A stretch of DNA of 64,000 bases from positions 58,302 through 122,301 of the forward strand of contig JADZBO010000116.1 in NCBI GenBank assembly GCA_020851995.1, given 5' to 3'. Source of the DNA: Burkholderiaceae bacterium (GTDB lineage Bacteria > Pseudomonadota > Gammaproteobacteria > Burkholderiales > Burkholderiaceae_B). This document shows positions 31,271 through 41,716 of the stretch, piece after piece. The notes under the pieces are model-generated. The model worked only from the letters and a program-made list of their open reading frames with translations. It did not search any database and was not told the DNA's origin. The translations under genes were made by a program, and so were the position numbers. How positions within the stretch are numbered: position 1 is the first letter of the stretch; each line of letters opens with the position of its first letter.

Positions 31271-31903
31271 TCAGGCGGATTTTTTCTTGCCGATGCGAGG
31301 TTCCGTGCCATTGAGGAGACGGCCAATATTGGCGCGGTGACGGTAGACGAGGGTCAGTGCGATTGCGGAGATCGCTACTGCGACTGGCCTTTCCGCTTGC
31401 CAGACCAGATTGCCGCCAAGGAGGTAGTAGCAGGGCGCGAACACGGCAGCGGCGATTGCCGCCAGCGACGAGTAGCGCATGAAAATCGCAATCAACAGCC
31501 AGGTGAGGGCGGTTGCCAGGCCCAGCCAGGGCTGTATGGCAAGCAGCACTCCCAGTGCCGTTGCGACGCCCTTGCCGCCCTTGAAGCCAAGGAACAAGGG
31601 ATACAGGTGACCCAGGAAGACGGCGAGCGCCACAAGCGCCACGACGACAGGCGCTGCGCCGATGCGCATGGCGATCCAGACGGCCAGCCAGCCCTTGGCG
31701 GCGTCGCCGATCAGGGTCAGCGCGGCGGCCGCCTTGTTGCCGCTGCGCAGCACGTTGGTTGCTCCCGGGTTGCCCGAGCCGTAGGATCGTGGATCCTGAA
31801 GTCCGAACAGCTTGCTGACGACGACCGCGAAAGGAACCGAGCCGATCAGGTAGGCGGCGATGAGGATGGCGGTGACGACGAGCGGATTGGCGATATCAGG
31901 CAT
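31271..31903 (-). CDS. plsY: Acyl-phosphate:glycerol-3-phosphate acyltransferase PlsY
   Basis: First acylation step of phospholipid synthesis at the inner membrane. The 210-residue protein has about five membrane segments and the three family motifs: [30 protein letters not shown], and a C-terminal segment ending in [16 protein letters not shown]. It converges with tsaD and diverges from surE. Confidence 0.95.
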   Translation of the reverse strand: MPDIANPLVVTAILIAAYLIGSVPFAVVVSKLFGLQDPRSYGSGNPGATNVLRSGNKAAAALTLIGDAAKGWLAVWIAMRIGAAPVVVALVALAVFLGHLYPLFLGFKGGKGVATALGVLLAIQPWLGLATALTWLLIAIFMRYSSLAAIAAAVFAPCYYLLGGNLVWQAERPVAVAISAIALTLVYRHRANIGRLLNGTEPRIGKKKSA

Positions 31904-32035
31904 GGTCGGTCGATCGGGGAAGCTTTGGTTGCCCGCATTCTAGCGCGCTGCCTCTTCAGAGCGCAGTTTTTTTAAGAGTCGTGAGCCGTTCAGCGGGTAC
32001 AATTCCTAGCCAGATCGAAAGGATTTTCCTACCCT

Positions 32036-32788
32036 ATGCATATTCTGGTTTCGAACGACGATGGATACAACGCCCGCGGCCTCGAAGCGCTTGTCGAAGC
32101 GCTGCGCGATCTGGCCGAAATCACGGTCGTTGCCCCAGAGGTCAATCACAGCGGCGCGTCGAATTCACTCACCCTGACCCGCCCGCTCGCGGTTCGTCAT
32201 GCGCCAAACGGCTTCATTTACGTGAACGGCACGCCGTCGGATTGCGTCCATATCGCCATGACCGGGCTGCTTGGCGTTCGTCCCGATCTCGTGGTCTCCG
32301 GTATTAACAACGGTGCCAACATGGGCGATGACACCTTGTATTCCGGTACCGTTGCCGCAGCCGCCGAGGGGTACCTTTTTGGTGTTCCGTCGCTGGCATT
32401 TTCCCTGGTCGACAAGGGCTGGGCGCACCTGGAAACCGCCGTCGATGCCGCGCGACGACTGGTGGCGCATCAGTTAGCGCAGCCTGCCGGCGGAGCGGTG
32501 TTGCTCAACGTCAACGTACCCAACCTGCCACTCGATCAATTGCGGGGCATGCGCGCCACCCGTCTGGGCAAACGCCATCCGTCGCAGCCGGTCATCCCCG
32601 CGTCCACACCCTATGGTGAAACTGTCTACTGGATCGGCCCTGCGGGCGCTGCCAACGACGCTTCCTCGGGTACGGATTTCGATGCGATCGAGCAGGGGTA
32701 TGTGTCGGTGACGCCGTTGCGCCTGGATCTGACTGACCAGGCTCGCCTGGGTCACATCACCCAATGGGTTGGTCATTTATGCGCCTGA
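32036..32788 (+). CDS. surE: 5'/3'-nucleotidase SurE
   Basis: Stationary-phase survival nucleotidase. The 250-residue protein has the metal site [10 protein letters not shown], the [10 protein letters not shown] loop and [30 protein letters not shown] element precedes the ATG at somewhat long spacing, and a TACAAT -10-like hexamer lies about 33 bases upstream without a clear -35. It starts the operon surE-pcm-nlpD and overlaps pcm by about 10-25 bases. Confidence 0.96.
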   Translation: MHILVSNDDGYNARGLEALVEALRDLAEITVVAPEVNHSGASNSLTLTRPLAVRHAPNGFIYVNGTPSDCVHIAMTGLLGVRPDLVVSGINNGANMGDDTLYSGTVAAAAEGYLFGVPSLAFSLVDKGWAHLETAVDAARRLVAHQLAQPAGGAVLLNVNVPNLPLDQLRGMRATRLGKRHPSQPVIPASTPYGETVYWIGPAGAANDASSGTDFDAIEQGYVSVTPLRLDLTDQARLGHITQWVGHLCA

Positions 32789-33594
32789 CCCCTCGGACAG
32801 CGTTGCGCCTTCCCACACGCGATCCGCGTGGGGGATCGGGCCGCGGTCTGCAGGGCATCACGGCAACCAACAGTAATACGCGGATCTCCGCCTCGCGACT
32901 CGCGCCTGTCAATTCAGCCGCTGCCACACCGGTCAAAAACGCGTCGGACAACCTCGGTCTGAATTCTGAGCGACTGCGCACGGCGATGGTCGAACGGTTG
33001 CGTGCACAGGGTATCGCCAATGAGAGCGTGTTATCGGCCATGCAGGCGGTGGCCCGGCACGCTTTTGTCGATGAAGCGCTCGCCAGCCGCGCCTACGACG
33101 ATGCGGCGCTGCCCATTGGCCATGGTCAGACGATCTCACAGCCCTGGGTCGTGGCGCGCATGATTGCCGCCGTCTGCGAGCCCGCCGTGCCCACACGGGT
33201 TCTCGAAGTGGGTACAGGATGCGGCTATCAGGCAGCGGTCATGGCGCAGGTATTTCCCCAGGTCTATTCGATTGAACGCATTCGCGCGTTGTACGATATG
33301 GCCAGGGATCGTTTGCGCGAGATCCGCCTGACCCGGGTGCGGGTCTCGTTCGGTGACGGCATGCTGGGGTTGCCCAACGCGGCGCCCTTTGATGCGATCG
33401 TCGTCGCGGCCGCTGGTGTGCAGATCCCGCACGCCTTGCTCAATCAGCTTGCCATTGGCGGGGTGCTCATAGCGCCCGAAGGGTTGAATGCGCAACGACT
33501 GGTCCGTGTGCAGCGCACCGGGCCGACCAACTGGGTACGCAATGAACTTGAGACGGTCCGTTTTGTGCCGCTGAAGTCGGGGGTGCAATCATGA
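32779..33594 (+). CDS. pcm: Protein-L-isoaspartate O-methyltransferase
   Basis: Repairs isoaspartyl residues in aged proteins using SAM. The enzyme core starts near residue 60 ([19 protein letters not shown]). It contains [19 protein letters not shown], the SAM loop [16 protein letters not shown] and [19 protein letters not shown]. With about 271 residues it is longer than the E. coli enzyme (208) because of a basic, low-complexity N-terminal extension; similar extensions occur in Bordetella-type relatives, as far as I recall. Starts at 32764 or further inside are possible. The 3' end overlaps nlpD by four bases (ATGA). Confidence 0.93.
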   Translation: MRLTPRTALRLPTRDPRGGSGRGLQGITATNSNTRISASRLAPVNSAAATPVKNASDNLGLNSERLRTAMVERLRAQGIANESVLSAMQAVARHAFVDEALASRAYDDAALPIGHGQTISQPWVVARMIAAVCEPAVPTRVLEVGTGCGYQAAVMAQVFPQVYSIERIRALYDMARDRLREIRLTRVRVSFGDGMLGLPNAAPFDAIVVAAAGVQIPHALLNQLAIGGVLIAPEGLNAQRLVRVQRTGPTNWVRNELETVRFVPLKSGVQS

Positions 33595-34430
33595 GCGGAC
33601 AGGAGAATGGTATGCTCGGGGAGCAGATCGGTATGAATAGCGCGGTCGCGGATCAGTGCGTCGCACGTCAGTTGAGGAAAACGGTGTTCAGGAAGTATGT
33701 TTTAGCCACGCTCGTCGTGGCGCTTGCGGGATGCGCAGGCGACTCGGGCAATCGCGCACCGGTCAACGACCTCAGTGCGCAATCCCCGGCGTCGTCGTCT
33801 TCACCAGCGACCTACACAGTCAAGCCCGGCGATACGCTGTCCAAGATCTCGCGTGCGACCGGTGTGGACGAAAACACGATCAAACGCCTGAATAACATCA
33901 CAAATCCCAACCGGATTCTGGTCGGGCAGGCGCTCAAGCTGTCTGATCGGCCCGAGAGCGCTTCCACGCGTGTCGCGCCGGTCTCCTCGACGGGTAAACC
34001 GGAAGCCCGCCCTCTTGATGGTGCAGCCTCGACCGATTCGACGCCTACCCGCGCAGCGGATGCCTCCACCATTGATTGGGGTTGGCCTGCCAAGGGGAAT
34101 ATCATTCAGGGCTTTTCGGCAGCCAGCAAGGGAATCGATATCGGTGGCGCCGTTGGCGATCCGGTCGTCGCGGCGGCCGGGGGCAGAGTCATGTACGCCG
34201 GCAATGGCGTGCGTGGCCTTGGCAACCTGGTGATCGTCGATCATGGACACGGTTTCATCACAGCCTACGCCCATAACAAGGTGCTTCTGGTCAAATCGGA
34301 GCAAACCGTCAAAAAGGGCGCGAAGATTGCCGAAATCGGGCAGTCGGACGCCACCTCCCCCCGATTGCACTTCGAGGTGCGGCGCCAGGGTACACCGGTC
34401 GATCCGATGCAATACCTGCCGGCACGGTAG
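33591..34430 (+). CDS. nlpD: NlpD-like lipoprotein with LysM and degenerate M23 domain
   Basis: Lipoprotein activator of cell-division amidases. The first 45 residues end in a lipobox LVVALAGC, followed by a linker, a LysM domain ([20 protein letters not shown], about 75-118), a Ser/Thr/Pro/Ala-rich linker and an M23 peptidase-like domain (about 165-279). The first Zn-binding His is missing (SKGIDIGG instead of a HxGID pattern), whereas YAHN and RLHFEVR remain, consistent with the non-catalytic NlpD/EnvC group. The ATG overlaps the pcm stop; a later Met may be the true start because the cytosolic N-part is long for a lipoprotein signal. rpoS, often next, is absent. Confidence 0.9.
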   Translation: MSGQENGMLGEQIGMNSAVADQCVARQLRKTVFRKYVLATLVVALAGCAGDSGNRAPVNDLSAQSPASSSSPATYTVKPGDTLSKISRATGVDENTIKRLNNITNPNRILVGQALKLSDRPESASTRVAPVSSTGKPEARPLDGAASTDSTPTRAADASTIDWGWPAKGNIIQGFSAASKGIDIGGAVGDPVVAAAGGRVMYAGNGVRGLGNLVIVDHGHGFITAYAHNKVLLVKSEQTVKKGAKIAEIGQSDATSPRLHFEVRRQGTPVDPMQYLPAR

Positions 34431-34472
34431 TTTGCACACAAGGGCTGGTACCGCGGCACAGGAGCTTACAAA

Positions 34473-35018
34473 ATGACATTTGCGCGCATCTCCCGGGCGC
34501 TTGGCGCGGTGGGACTCATTCTGCTGGCGACGCCATCTCAGGGCCAGAGCCTCGGTGGCACGCCCGGCGTCATCGGCGCGCCTCAGCCAGGCACAACCCC
34601 ACTGAGTCCGGTACCCAGCGCGGGGCCGAGCGCGCCGATGGTACCGGTCGAACCCGGTGAGCTCGGCAGCTTCTCCGAGCAATTGATGGCCACGCTGGCG
34701 TTGACACCCGCGCAGCGCGAAAAGGTCGATGCGGCGCAGGCGGCGCGTAAAACCATGTGGGCTGACAATCAGGTTAGCCGCAGGGCGGAGTTTGACGCGC
34801 TTTCCAGGGAATTGAAGCGGGGCGCGGACTTCGATCCGCGCGTGGTCAATGTCATGCGCACGAACGCGCGTAAAGTCATGCAGGAGCGCATGGATCGTGT
34901 CCAGGACCTCTGGCTGGTTTTTTGGGATTCGCTTGATCTCAAGCAGCGCGCCAAGCTGGTTGACTATATGACCCAGCAACACGAGCGCCACGGCAGAATC
35001 CGCCGGTCGGGACCCTGA
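34473..35018 (+). CDS. Exported small protein, Spy/LTXXQ-like (uncertain)
   Basis: A 181-residue protein with a signal peptide (ALGAVGLILLATPSQGQS) and a Pro/Gly-rich stretch to about residue 60. The helical remainder contains LALTPAQREKVDAAQAARK and an amphipathic C-half (MQERMDRVQDLWLVFWDSLD). LTPAQ plus all-helical structure resembles the Spy/CpxP-like periplasmic chaperone group, but this is a weak match; the function is unknown. It sits in the position between nlpD and rlmD where rpoS is found in many relatives, and ends three bases before the rlmD start. Confidence 0.72.
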   Translation: MTFARISRALGAVGLILLATPSQGQSLGGTPGVIGAPQPGTTPLSPVPSAGPSAPMVPVEPGELGSFSEQLMATLALTPAQREKVDAAQAARKTMWADNQVSRRAEFDALSRELKRGADFDPRVVNVMRTNARKVMQERMDRVQDLWLVFWDSLDLKQRAKLVDYMTQQHERHGRIRRSGP

Positions 35019-35021
35019 CCC

Positions 35022-36329
35022 GTGCTGGAAGTCGAATCTCTGGATCTTGAGGCGCGCGGTGTTGCACGCCGTGATGGCAAAGTCATCTTCATTGAAGGTG
35101 CGCTGACGGGTGAGCTTGTCTCGGCGCACACACTGCGACGCAAGCCCTCCTATGAAATCGCCCGCGTGGAAGAGGTCTTTCGCGAGTCCAACCTGCGCGT
35201 CAAACCCAAATGCCGCCATTTCGGTGTGTGCGGCGGCTGTGTCATGCAGCACGTCGATGCCGGCGCTCAGGTGGCAATTAAGCAGCGTGCGCTTGAGGAT
35301 GGCTTAACCCACATCGCGGGTGTCAGACCCCAGCGCATCTTGCCGCCCTTGCATGGGCCGACCTGGGGATACCGGTTCAGAGCCAGGCTGGCTGTGCGCT
35401 GGGTCGCCAAGAAAAACAAGATTCTGGTGGGGTTTCATGAGCGCAAGAGCAGTTTCGTCGCGGACATCGAGTCTTGTGAAATTCTGCCACCGCATGTGGC
35501 CCGCCTGCTCATTCCGCTGCGTGGGCTGATCGGCCGGCTGTCGGCGCCCGATCGCGTTCCGCAGATTGAAGTTGCCATCGGCGATCGCGCAACGGCCCTG
35601 GTGCTCAGGCACCTCCTGCCGCTGACCCCGGCGGACATCGCCGAGCTGCGCGGGTTTGCCGATCAGTACGACATTCAGTGGTGGCTGCAGTCAAAAGGGC
35701 CGGACACGGTTCACGCACTCGTGCCCGAACACGAAGCGGCGCTTGCTTACACGCTACCGGAATTCGGCTTACGCATGCCGTTTCGTCCGACCGATTTCAC
35801 GCAGGTCAACCACCAGATCAATCGGGCACTGGTTTCCCGGGCGCTGGGTTTGTTGCAGGCTGGCCCCGGAGATCGCGTGGCTGACTTGTTCTGCGGGCTG
35901 GGCAACTTCACCTTGCCTCTGGCCACGCAGGCTCGGGAAGTGATCGGTGTTGAAGGCAGCCAGTCTCTGGTCGATCGGGCGACCCAGTCGGCAGCAGAGG
36001 CTGGAATTGGCAATGCCAGCTTTCAAACGCTGAACCTGTTCGACGTGAACCTGCAGTGGCTCGAAGGCCTGGGGAAGTTTGACCGCATCCTGATCGACCC
36101 TCCCCGCGAGGGCGCACACGCAATTTCCCAGGCACTGGCGCAACTGCCTTCTGACCTGCGACCCGGGCGGATCGTTTACGTATCCTGTAACCCCGGGACG
36201 CTATCGCGGGACGCGGCGATACTCGTGCATGAAGGAAATTATGTGTTGCGCGCCGCCGGCGTCATCAACATGTTTCCGCATACCGGGCATGTGGAATCAA
36301 TCGCGGTTTTCGAGCCCGACGGAGTCTGA
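35022..36329 (+). CDS. rlmD: 23S rRNA (uracil(1939)-C5)-methyltransferase RlmD
   Basis: Methylates U1939 of 23S rRNA. The 435-residue protein has an N-terminal TRAM-like part, the iron-sulfur ligands [10 protein letters not shown] plus a fourth Cys in IESCEI, the SAM loop [21 protein letters not shown] and the catalytic Cys in [12 protein letters not shown]. The start is GTG three bases after the preceding gene. Its 3' end overlaps the convergent argH by 33 bases. Confidence 0.95.
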   Translation: MLEVESLDLEARGVARRDGKVIFIEGALTGELVSAHTLRRKPSYEIARVEEVFRESNLRVKPKCRHFGVCGGCVMQHVDAGAQVAIKQRALEDGLTHIAGVRPQRILPPLHGPTWGYRFRARLAVRWVAKKNKILVGFHERKSSFVADIESCEILPPHVARLLIPLRGLIGRLSAPDRVPQIEVAIGDRATALVLRHLLPLTPADIAELRGFADQYDIQWWLQSKGPDTVHALVPEHEAALAYTLPEFGLRMPFRPTDFTQVNHQINRALVSRALGLLQAGPGDRVADLFCGLGNFTLPLATQAREVIGVEGSQSLVDRATQSAAEAGIGNASFQTLNLFDVNLQWLEGLGKFDRILIDPPREGAHAISQALAQLPSDLRPGRIVYVSCNPGTLSRDAAILVHEGNYVLRAAGVINMFPHTGHVESIAVFEPDGV

Positions 36330-37730
36330 AAGCACCCGCTGCGCTGCTTCCCGCACACGATCGGGAGCTGTGCCACCGATGTGCGATCGCGCGGCGACTG
36401 ACCCTTCCAGTGTCAGAACAGCATGGACATCGTCGTCGATTGCCGGATTGAATTGCCGCAACTCCTGTGTGGTCAGGTCGGCCAGATCGCAGCCCTTGAG
36501 TTCGCATTCGCGCACGGCATGCGCCACGGCTTCGTGCGCATCACGGAACGGCAAACCGCGCTTGACCAGATAATCCGCGAGGTCGGTGGCGGTTGCAAAG
36601 CCTTGCAGGGCCGCCGCGCGCATCGCCTCTTGCTTGACACGTATGCCACCGACCAGGTCGATGAAGATCGTGAGCGTGTCGCGCACCGTATCCGCGGTGT
36701 CAAACAGGCCTTCCTTGTCTTCCTGGTTGTCCTTGTTGTAGGCCAGCGGCTGACCTTTCATGAGCGTGAGCATGGCGACCAACGCACCATTGACGCGTCC
36801 TGTCTTGCCACGCGCGAGTTCCGGCACATCGGGGTTTTTCTTCTGAGGCATGATCGAACTGCCTGTGCAAAAGCGGTCAGCCAGATCGATGAATCCTATG
36901 CGCGGACTCATCCAGAGCACCAGTTCTTCGGAGAAGCGCGAGATGTGGGTCATGATCAGCGCGGACGCGGCGCAAAATTCGATGGCGAAATCCCGATCGG
37001 ATACTGCATCCAGCGAATTACGACAGACTTCATCAAAGCCAAGGGTGCGTGCCACGCGCTCGCGGTCGATCGGGAAACTGGTACCGGCGAGCGCGGCGGC
37101 ACCAAGCGGCAGCGTATTAACACGCTTGCGGCAATCGGCAAGCCGTGCCGCGTCGCGTCCGAACATTTCGGCGTACGCAAGCAGGTGATGGCCGAAGGTG
37201 ACAGGCTGGGCGACCTGCAGATGGGTGAAGCCTGGCATGATGGTATCGGCGTGGGTCAACGCAACGCTGGCGAGCGCATGGCGCAGGCCCCCGAGCAACT
37301 GGATCAACCCATCGATTTCGTCCCGCAGCCACAGGCGGATGTCGGTCGCGACCTGATCGTTGCGTGAACGGCCGGTGTGCAATCGCTTGCCAGCGTCGCC
37401 CACAAGTTCGACCAGCCGCTTTTCGATGTTCAGGTGAACATCTTCCAGATCCAGCAGCCACTGAAAGCTGCCAGCGGCGATCTCGCTGCGGATCTGCGTC
37501 ATTCCGCGCTGGATATCGGACAAGTCCTGGGCAGAGATCACACCCACCGCAGCGAGCATTTCGGCGTGAGCGAGCGAGCCACGAATATCGAACAAGGCCA
37601 GGCGTTTATCGAAGTCAACCGACGCGGTATAGCGTTTGACGAGATCGGACACGGGCTCGGAGAAGCGTGCTGACCAGGCCTGAGCTTTGTTATCGAACTG
37701 ATTCTGAGGGGGGGAGGGAGTGTTTTCCAT
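36297..37730 (-). CDS. argH: Argininosuccinate lyase
   Basis: Last step of arginine synthesis: splits argininosuccinate into arginine and fumarate. The 477-residue protein carries the fumarase/aspartase-superfamily signature [12 protein letters not shown] with the catalytic Ser, the region [18 protein letters not shown] and [12 protein letters not shown]. It stands alone, divergent from nadE across an 84-base gap. Confidence 0.96.
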   Translation of the reverse strand: MENTPSPPQNQFDNKAQAWSARFSEPVSDLVKRYTASVDFDKRLALFDIRGSLAHAEMLAAVGVISAQDLSDIQRGMTQIRSEIAAGSFQWLLDLEDVHLNIEKRLVELVGDAGKRLHTGRSRNDQVATDIRLWLRDEIDGLIQLLGGLRHALASVALTHADTIMPGFTHLQVAQPVTFGHHLLAYAEMFGRDAARLADCRKRVNTLPLGAAALAGTSFPIDRERVARTLGFDEVCRNSLDAVSDRDFAIEFCAASALIMTHISRFSEELVLWMSPRIGFIDLADRFCTGSSIMPQKKNPDVPELARGKTGRVNGALVAMLTLMKGQPLAYNKDNQEDKEGLFDTADTVRDTLTIFIDLVGGIRVKQEAMRAAALQGFATATDLADYLVKRGLPFRDAHEAVAHAVRECELKGCDLADLTTQELRQFNPAIDDDVHAVLTLEGSVAARSHIGGTAPDRVREAAQRVLSDSVGLENRD

Positions 37731-37814
37731 GGCTGAGGATTATAGTTCGAGGCGCGCACGAGACCATCGTGCGATAATTTTTTCCAACGACAACTCGAAT
37801 TGACCGGGAACGAC

Positions 37815-39464
37815 ATGACCGCGGTAAGGGTGGGAATCGCACAGATCAATGCGTGCGTGGGTGATCTGGCCGGCAATGCGGCTCGGGTCCTGGAGGCGGC
37901 GCGTCGCGCGCACGCGCTTGGCGCGCGCATCCTGCTTGCGCCTGAACTCGTGTTGACAGGGTACCCGCCCGAGGACCTGCTGCTGCGCCCCTCGTTCGTG
38001 CACCAGACTGAGGCTGCACTGCGCAGGTTGTGCGACGATCTTGCCCCGCTTGACGGGCTGCGAGTGGTCGTCGGACACGTCGCGCAGCAACCTGAGGGGC
38101 TGCGCAATGCCGCCTCGGTACTTTTCGAGGGTCGGCTGCTGGGCACGTATTGTAAGCGCGAACTCCCCAACTACTCGGTTTTTGACGAAAGGCGCTATTT
38201 CCGCCCTGACGATCGTCCGTTTACATTTGACGTCGATGGTGTGCGGTTCGGGATCAATATTTGCGAAGATGCCTGGTTCGAAACGGCGCCGCGGGCTGCC
38301 GCGGCAGCCGGCGCTCAGGTGTTGCTGGTACCGAACGCCTCGCCATTCAGCCTCGGCAAACAGGCTTTGAGGGTGTCGGTGGCCCAACGGTGCGTGCGCG
38401 ACACTGGCTGTGCCCTGATTTACTCCAATCTTGCCGGCGGTCAGGACGAGTTGGTATTTGACGGTGCTTCGTTCGCGCTTGATCGCGAGGCGCGTCTGGT
38501 TGCCCGCCTGCCAGATTTCCATGAAGCGCTGGAATTGGTCGAGGTTGAAACCAATGGCGCGATCCGGTCCGTGAATCGCCCGACTGAAGCAACGAAACTC
38601 GGGCCTGAGCTCCTTTCGGCAGAGGGTCAGGTTTGGGAGGCTTTGAAAGTAGGGCTTTCGGATTATGTTACTAAGAATGGCTTTAAATCGGTGGTGCTCG
38701 GATTATCCGGTGGCATAGATTCCGCCGTGGTACTCGCCGTGGCGGTGGATGCCCTCGGTGCCGACCGTGTGTCGGTCGTCATGATGCCGTCGCGCTACAC
38801 CGCTGATATCTCGCAGATCGACGCCAGTGATATGGCGAACCGATTGGGGGTACGCTATGACGCGGTGGCAATAGGTGGCCTGGCCGAGTCCTTCGAGCAC
38901 GTGCTGGAACCTCTGTTTGCCGGCAAAGCGCCCGACACCACGGAAGAAAATATTCAGGCGCGCATTCGTGGCATGTTGCTGATGGCGCTCTCGAACAAAT
39001 TCGGGCATCTGGTGCTGACGACAGGGAACAAATCAGAGCTTTCGACCGGTTATTGCACTCTGTACGGGGACATGGCCGGTGGGTTTGCCTTGCTCAAAGA
39101 TGTGGCCAAGACGCTGGTCTATCGGCTGGCGCGCTGGCGCAACCTGCTCGGCGAGGTGATACCCGAGCGCATCATCACGCGCGCACCTTCAGCGGAATTG
39201 CGTCCCGATCAGACGGACCAGGATAACCTTCCTCCCTATGAAGTGATTGACGCGATCATCGAGCACTATGTCGAGCACAATCAGTCAGCTGCGGAAGTGG
39301 TGGCTGCGGGCTACGCGCGGGAGCATGTCGACCAGATTGTCCGCCTGATCCGAATCAATGAATACAAGCGCCGGCAGGGACCGCCCGGGCCCAGAATCAC
39401 CGATCGGGCGTTTGGGCGCGATTGGCGTTATCCTCTGACCAACGGCTATCGGGAATCATTCTGA
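37815..39464 (+). CDS. nadE: Glutamine-dependent NAD+ synthetase
   Basis: Final step of NAD synthesis, with ammonia drawn from glutamine. The 549-residue protein has an N-terminal nitrilase-type glutaminase domain (about 1-270; Glu in LLAPELVLTGYPPEDLL, Lys in YCKRELPNYSVFDE, Cys in INICEDAWFE) and a C-terminal synthetase domain (LGLSGGIDSAVVLAVAVDAL; TTGNKSELSTGY). The ATG is preceded by GGGA; a TTG five codons upstream is less likely. It lies 57 bases upstream of glnB, a pairing seen in other betaproteobacteria. Confidence 0.95.
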   Translation: MTAVRVGIAQINACVGDLAGNAARVLEAARRAHALGARILLAPELVLTGYPPEDLLLRPSFVHQTEAALRRLCDDLAPLDGLRVVVGHVAQQPEGLRNAASVLFEGRLLGTYCKRELPNYSVFDERRYFRPDDRPFTFDVDGVRFGINICEDAWFETAPRAAAAAGAQVLLVPNASPFSLGKQALRVSVAQRCVRDTGCALIYSNLAGGQDELVFDGASFALDREARLVARLPDFHEALELVEVETNGAIRSVNRPTEATKLGPELLSAEGQVWEALKVGLSDYVTKNGFKSVVLGLSGGIDSAVVLAVAVDALGADRVSVVMMPSRYTADISQIDASDMANRLGVRYDAVAIGGLAESFEHVLEPLFAGKAPDTTEENIQARIRGMLLMALSNKFGHLVLTTGNKSELSTGYCTLYGDMAGGFALLKDVAKTLVYRLARWRNLLGEVIPERIITRAPSAELRPDQTDQDNLPPYEVIDAIIEHYVEHNQSAAEVVAAGYAREHVDQIVRLIRINEYKRRQGPPGPRITDRAFGRDWRYPLTNGYRESF

Positions 39465-39482
39465 TTGCACGCCACGGGCTGA

Positions 39483-39970
<488 letters not shown>

Positions 39971-40044
39971 GCTTGCATAACCGATGGCGCCGTGCGCAAG
40001 TTGCGCAGGCGCCATTTCCTCTTCTTTCGATCCCGGTGGTTCTC

Positions 40045-41670
40045 GTGAAAGCTTTCAACTGGTCCAATCCTTACCCGACAATGCGCATCCCCGTGTTTGC
40101 GCGGAACGTGGTGTCGACTTCACATCCCCTGGCGGCGCAAGCAGGTTTGCGGATGATGCTGGCCGGCGGCAACGCGGTCGACGCCGCAATCGCCGCCGCA
40201 GCAGCGATTACCCTGATCGAACCCGTTTCGTGTGGGTTGGGCGGCGATGCGTTTGCAATCGTCTGGGACGGCAAGGCGCTGCAAGGCCTCAATGCCTCTG
40301 GGTGGTCACCCGCCGCCTGGAACACGGATTACTTCAGCCGCAAGTACGGCGTCAACGCCAAGGGCCTGGCAAACGCCCCCAAACGGGGTGTCGACACGAT
40401 CACGATCCCGGGCGTGGTTTCGGGTTGGGCCGCGTTACACGAACGCTTCGGCAAACTGCCGTTTGAGGACCTGATGGCTCCGGCCATCGAAATCGCCGAA
40501 CGCGGCACGGCAGTCCCGCCGGTGGTTGCGCAGAAATGGGCCGCGGCAGTGCCGGAGCTGAAAGACCAGCCAGGCTTTGCGCAGACTTTCATGCCAAACG
40601 GTCGTGCTCCCGCGGTCGGTGAGCGCTTCGTGTTCCGCGAGGCGGCTGAAACGCTCCGGCGAATCGGGCGCACTCGCGGACGCGATGTCTACGAAGGACA
40701 AACCGCCGAGGCCATCATTGCACATATCCAGGCGCATGGCGGGGTACACACACTGAGCGATCTGCGTGACTATCGACCGGATTGGGTGACACCGATTGCA
40801 CGGCGGTACCGCGATTACACCTTGCACGAAATCCCCCCGAACGGTCAGGGGATTTCAGCGCTGATGGCGCTGGGCATCCTGGATCAGTTCGATCTGAGGA
40901 GTCTGGCGGTGGACTCTGTCGAATCCCAGCATATCCAGATTGAGGCGATGAAACTGGCCATGGCGGATCTCTACCGCTACGTGTCCGACCCGCGTTCGAT
41001 GGAGGTCACACCCGCGCAGATGCTCGAAGATACCTATCTCGCGTCGCGCGCGCGCCTGATCGACCCTGCCCGTGCAACGACCTTTACGCCCGGAATGCCA
41101 GCCACGGGCGGCACTATTTACCTGACGGCGGCCGACGAGAGCGGCATGATGATTTCGTTCATCCAGTCGAACTACATGGGGTTTGGGTCTGGCGTCGTGG
41201 TGCCAGGTACCGGGGTCAGTCTGCAGAATCGTGGCGTGGGTTTCTCGATGGATCCCGTCTCCCCGAATGTCGTCGAGGGCCATAAGCGACCGTTCCATAC
41301 CATTATCCCGGGCTTCCTGACGCGCGCAGGCCGACCGGTGATGAGCTTTGGGGTCATGGGCGGCGATATCCAGCCTCAGGGTCATGTTCAGACCGTCGTC
41401 CGGATGGTTGACTACGACCAGCAGCCTCAGGCCGCCTGCTGCGCGCCACGCTGGAAGCTGAATCGGGATTTCACGCTCGATGTCGAGTCGACCATGCGTT
41501 CGCAGACGATCGCCGGACTGCAGGCGATGGGTCATCAACTGAAAGCCATCGATGACCCCTATATGGACTTCGGATCCGGCCAGTTCATCTGGCGGCTGTC
41601 AGACGACACCGAAGACGGGTACGTGGCCGCCAGCGATAGCCGGCGTGATGGTCAGGCAGTCGGCTTCTGA
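40045..41670 (+). CDS. Gamma-glutamyltransferase family protein
   Basis: A 541-residue member of the Ntn-hydrolase GGT family, which acts on gamma-glutamyl compounds or related amides. It shows HPLAAQAGLRMMLAGGNAVDAA, SCGLGGDAFAIVWDG, NAPKRGVDTITIPG, PPNGQGISALMAL and FIQSNYMGFGSGVVVPGTG. The region of the self-processing Thr reads ATGGTIYLTAAD (T357), lacking the T-T-H or T-T-Y of characterised enzymes, and APRW is preceded by CC instead of the usual LD; activity is therefore uncertain. No signal peptide is visible. The GTG start gives KAFNWSNPYP. It is followed by the UxaA-family gene. Confidence 0.87.
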   Translation: MKAFNWSNPYPTMRIPVFARNVVSTSHPLAAQAGLRMMLAGGNAVDAAIAAAAAITLIEPVSCGLGGDAFAIVWDGKALQGLNASGWSPAAWNTDYFSRKYGVNAKGLANAPKRGVDTITIPGVVSGWAALHERFGKLPFEDLMAPAIEIAERGTAVPPVVAQKWAAAVPELKDQPGFAQTFMPNGRAPAVGERFVFREAAETLRRIGRTRGRDVYEGQTAEAIIAHIQAHGGVHTLSDLRDYRPDWVTPIARRYRDYTLHEIPPNGQGISALMALGILDQFDLRSLAVDSVESQHIQIEAMKLAMADLYRYVSDPRSMEVTPAQMLEDTYLASRARLIDPARATTFTPGMPATGGTIYLTAADESGMMISFIQSNYMGFGSGVVVPGTGVSLQNRGVGFSMDPVSPNVVEGHKRPFHTIIPGFLTRAGRPVMSFGVMGGDIQPQGHVQTVVRMVDYDQQPQAACCAPRWKLNRDFTLDVESTMRSQTIAGLQAMGHQLKAIDDPYMDFGSGQFIWRLSDDTEDGYVAASDSRRDGQAVGF

Positions 41671-41716
41671 AACGCACTCCAAGGGTATCGCACCGATACC
41701 GTACTAAAGGCGCCAC

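Noticed and set aside
33801..35252. 483-codon frame on the minus strand across nlpD and rlmD
   Set aside because: It spans three plus-strand genes with clear families; shadow of high-GC third-position bias.
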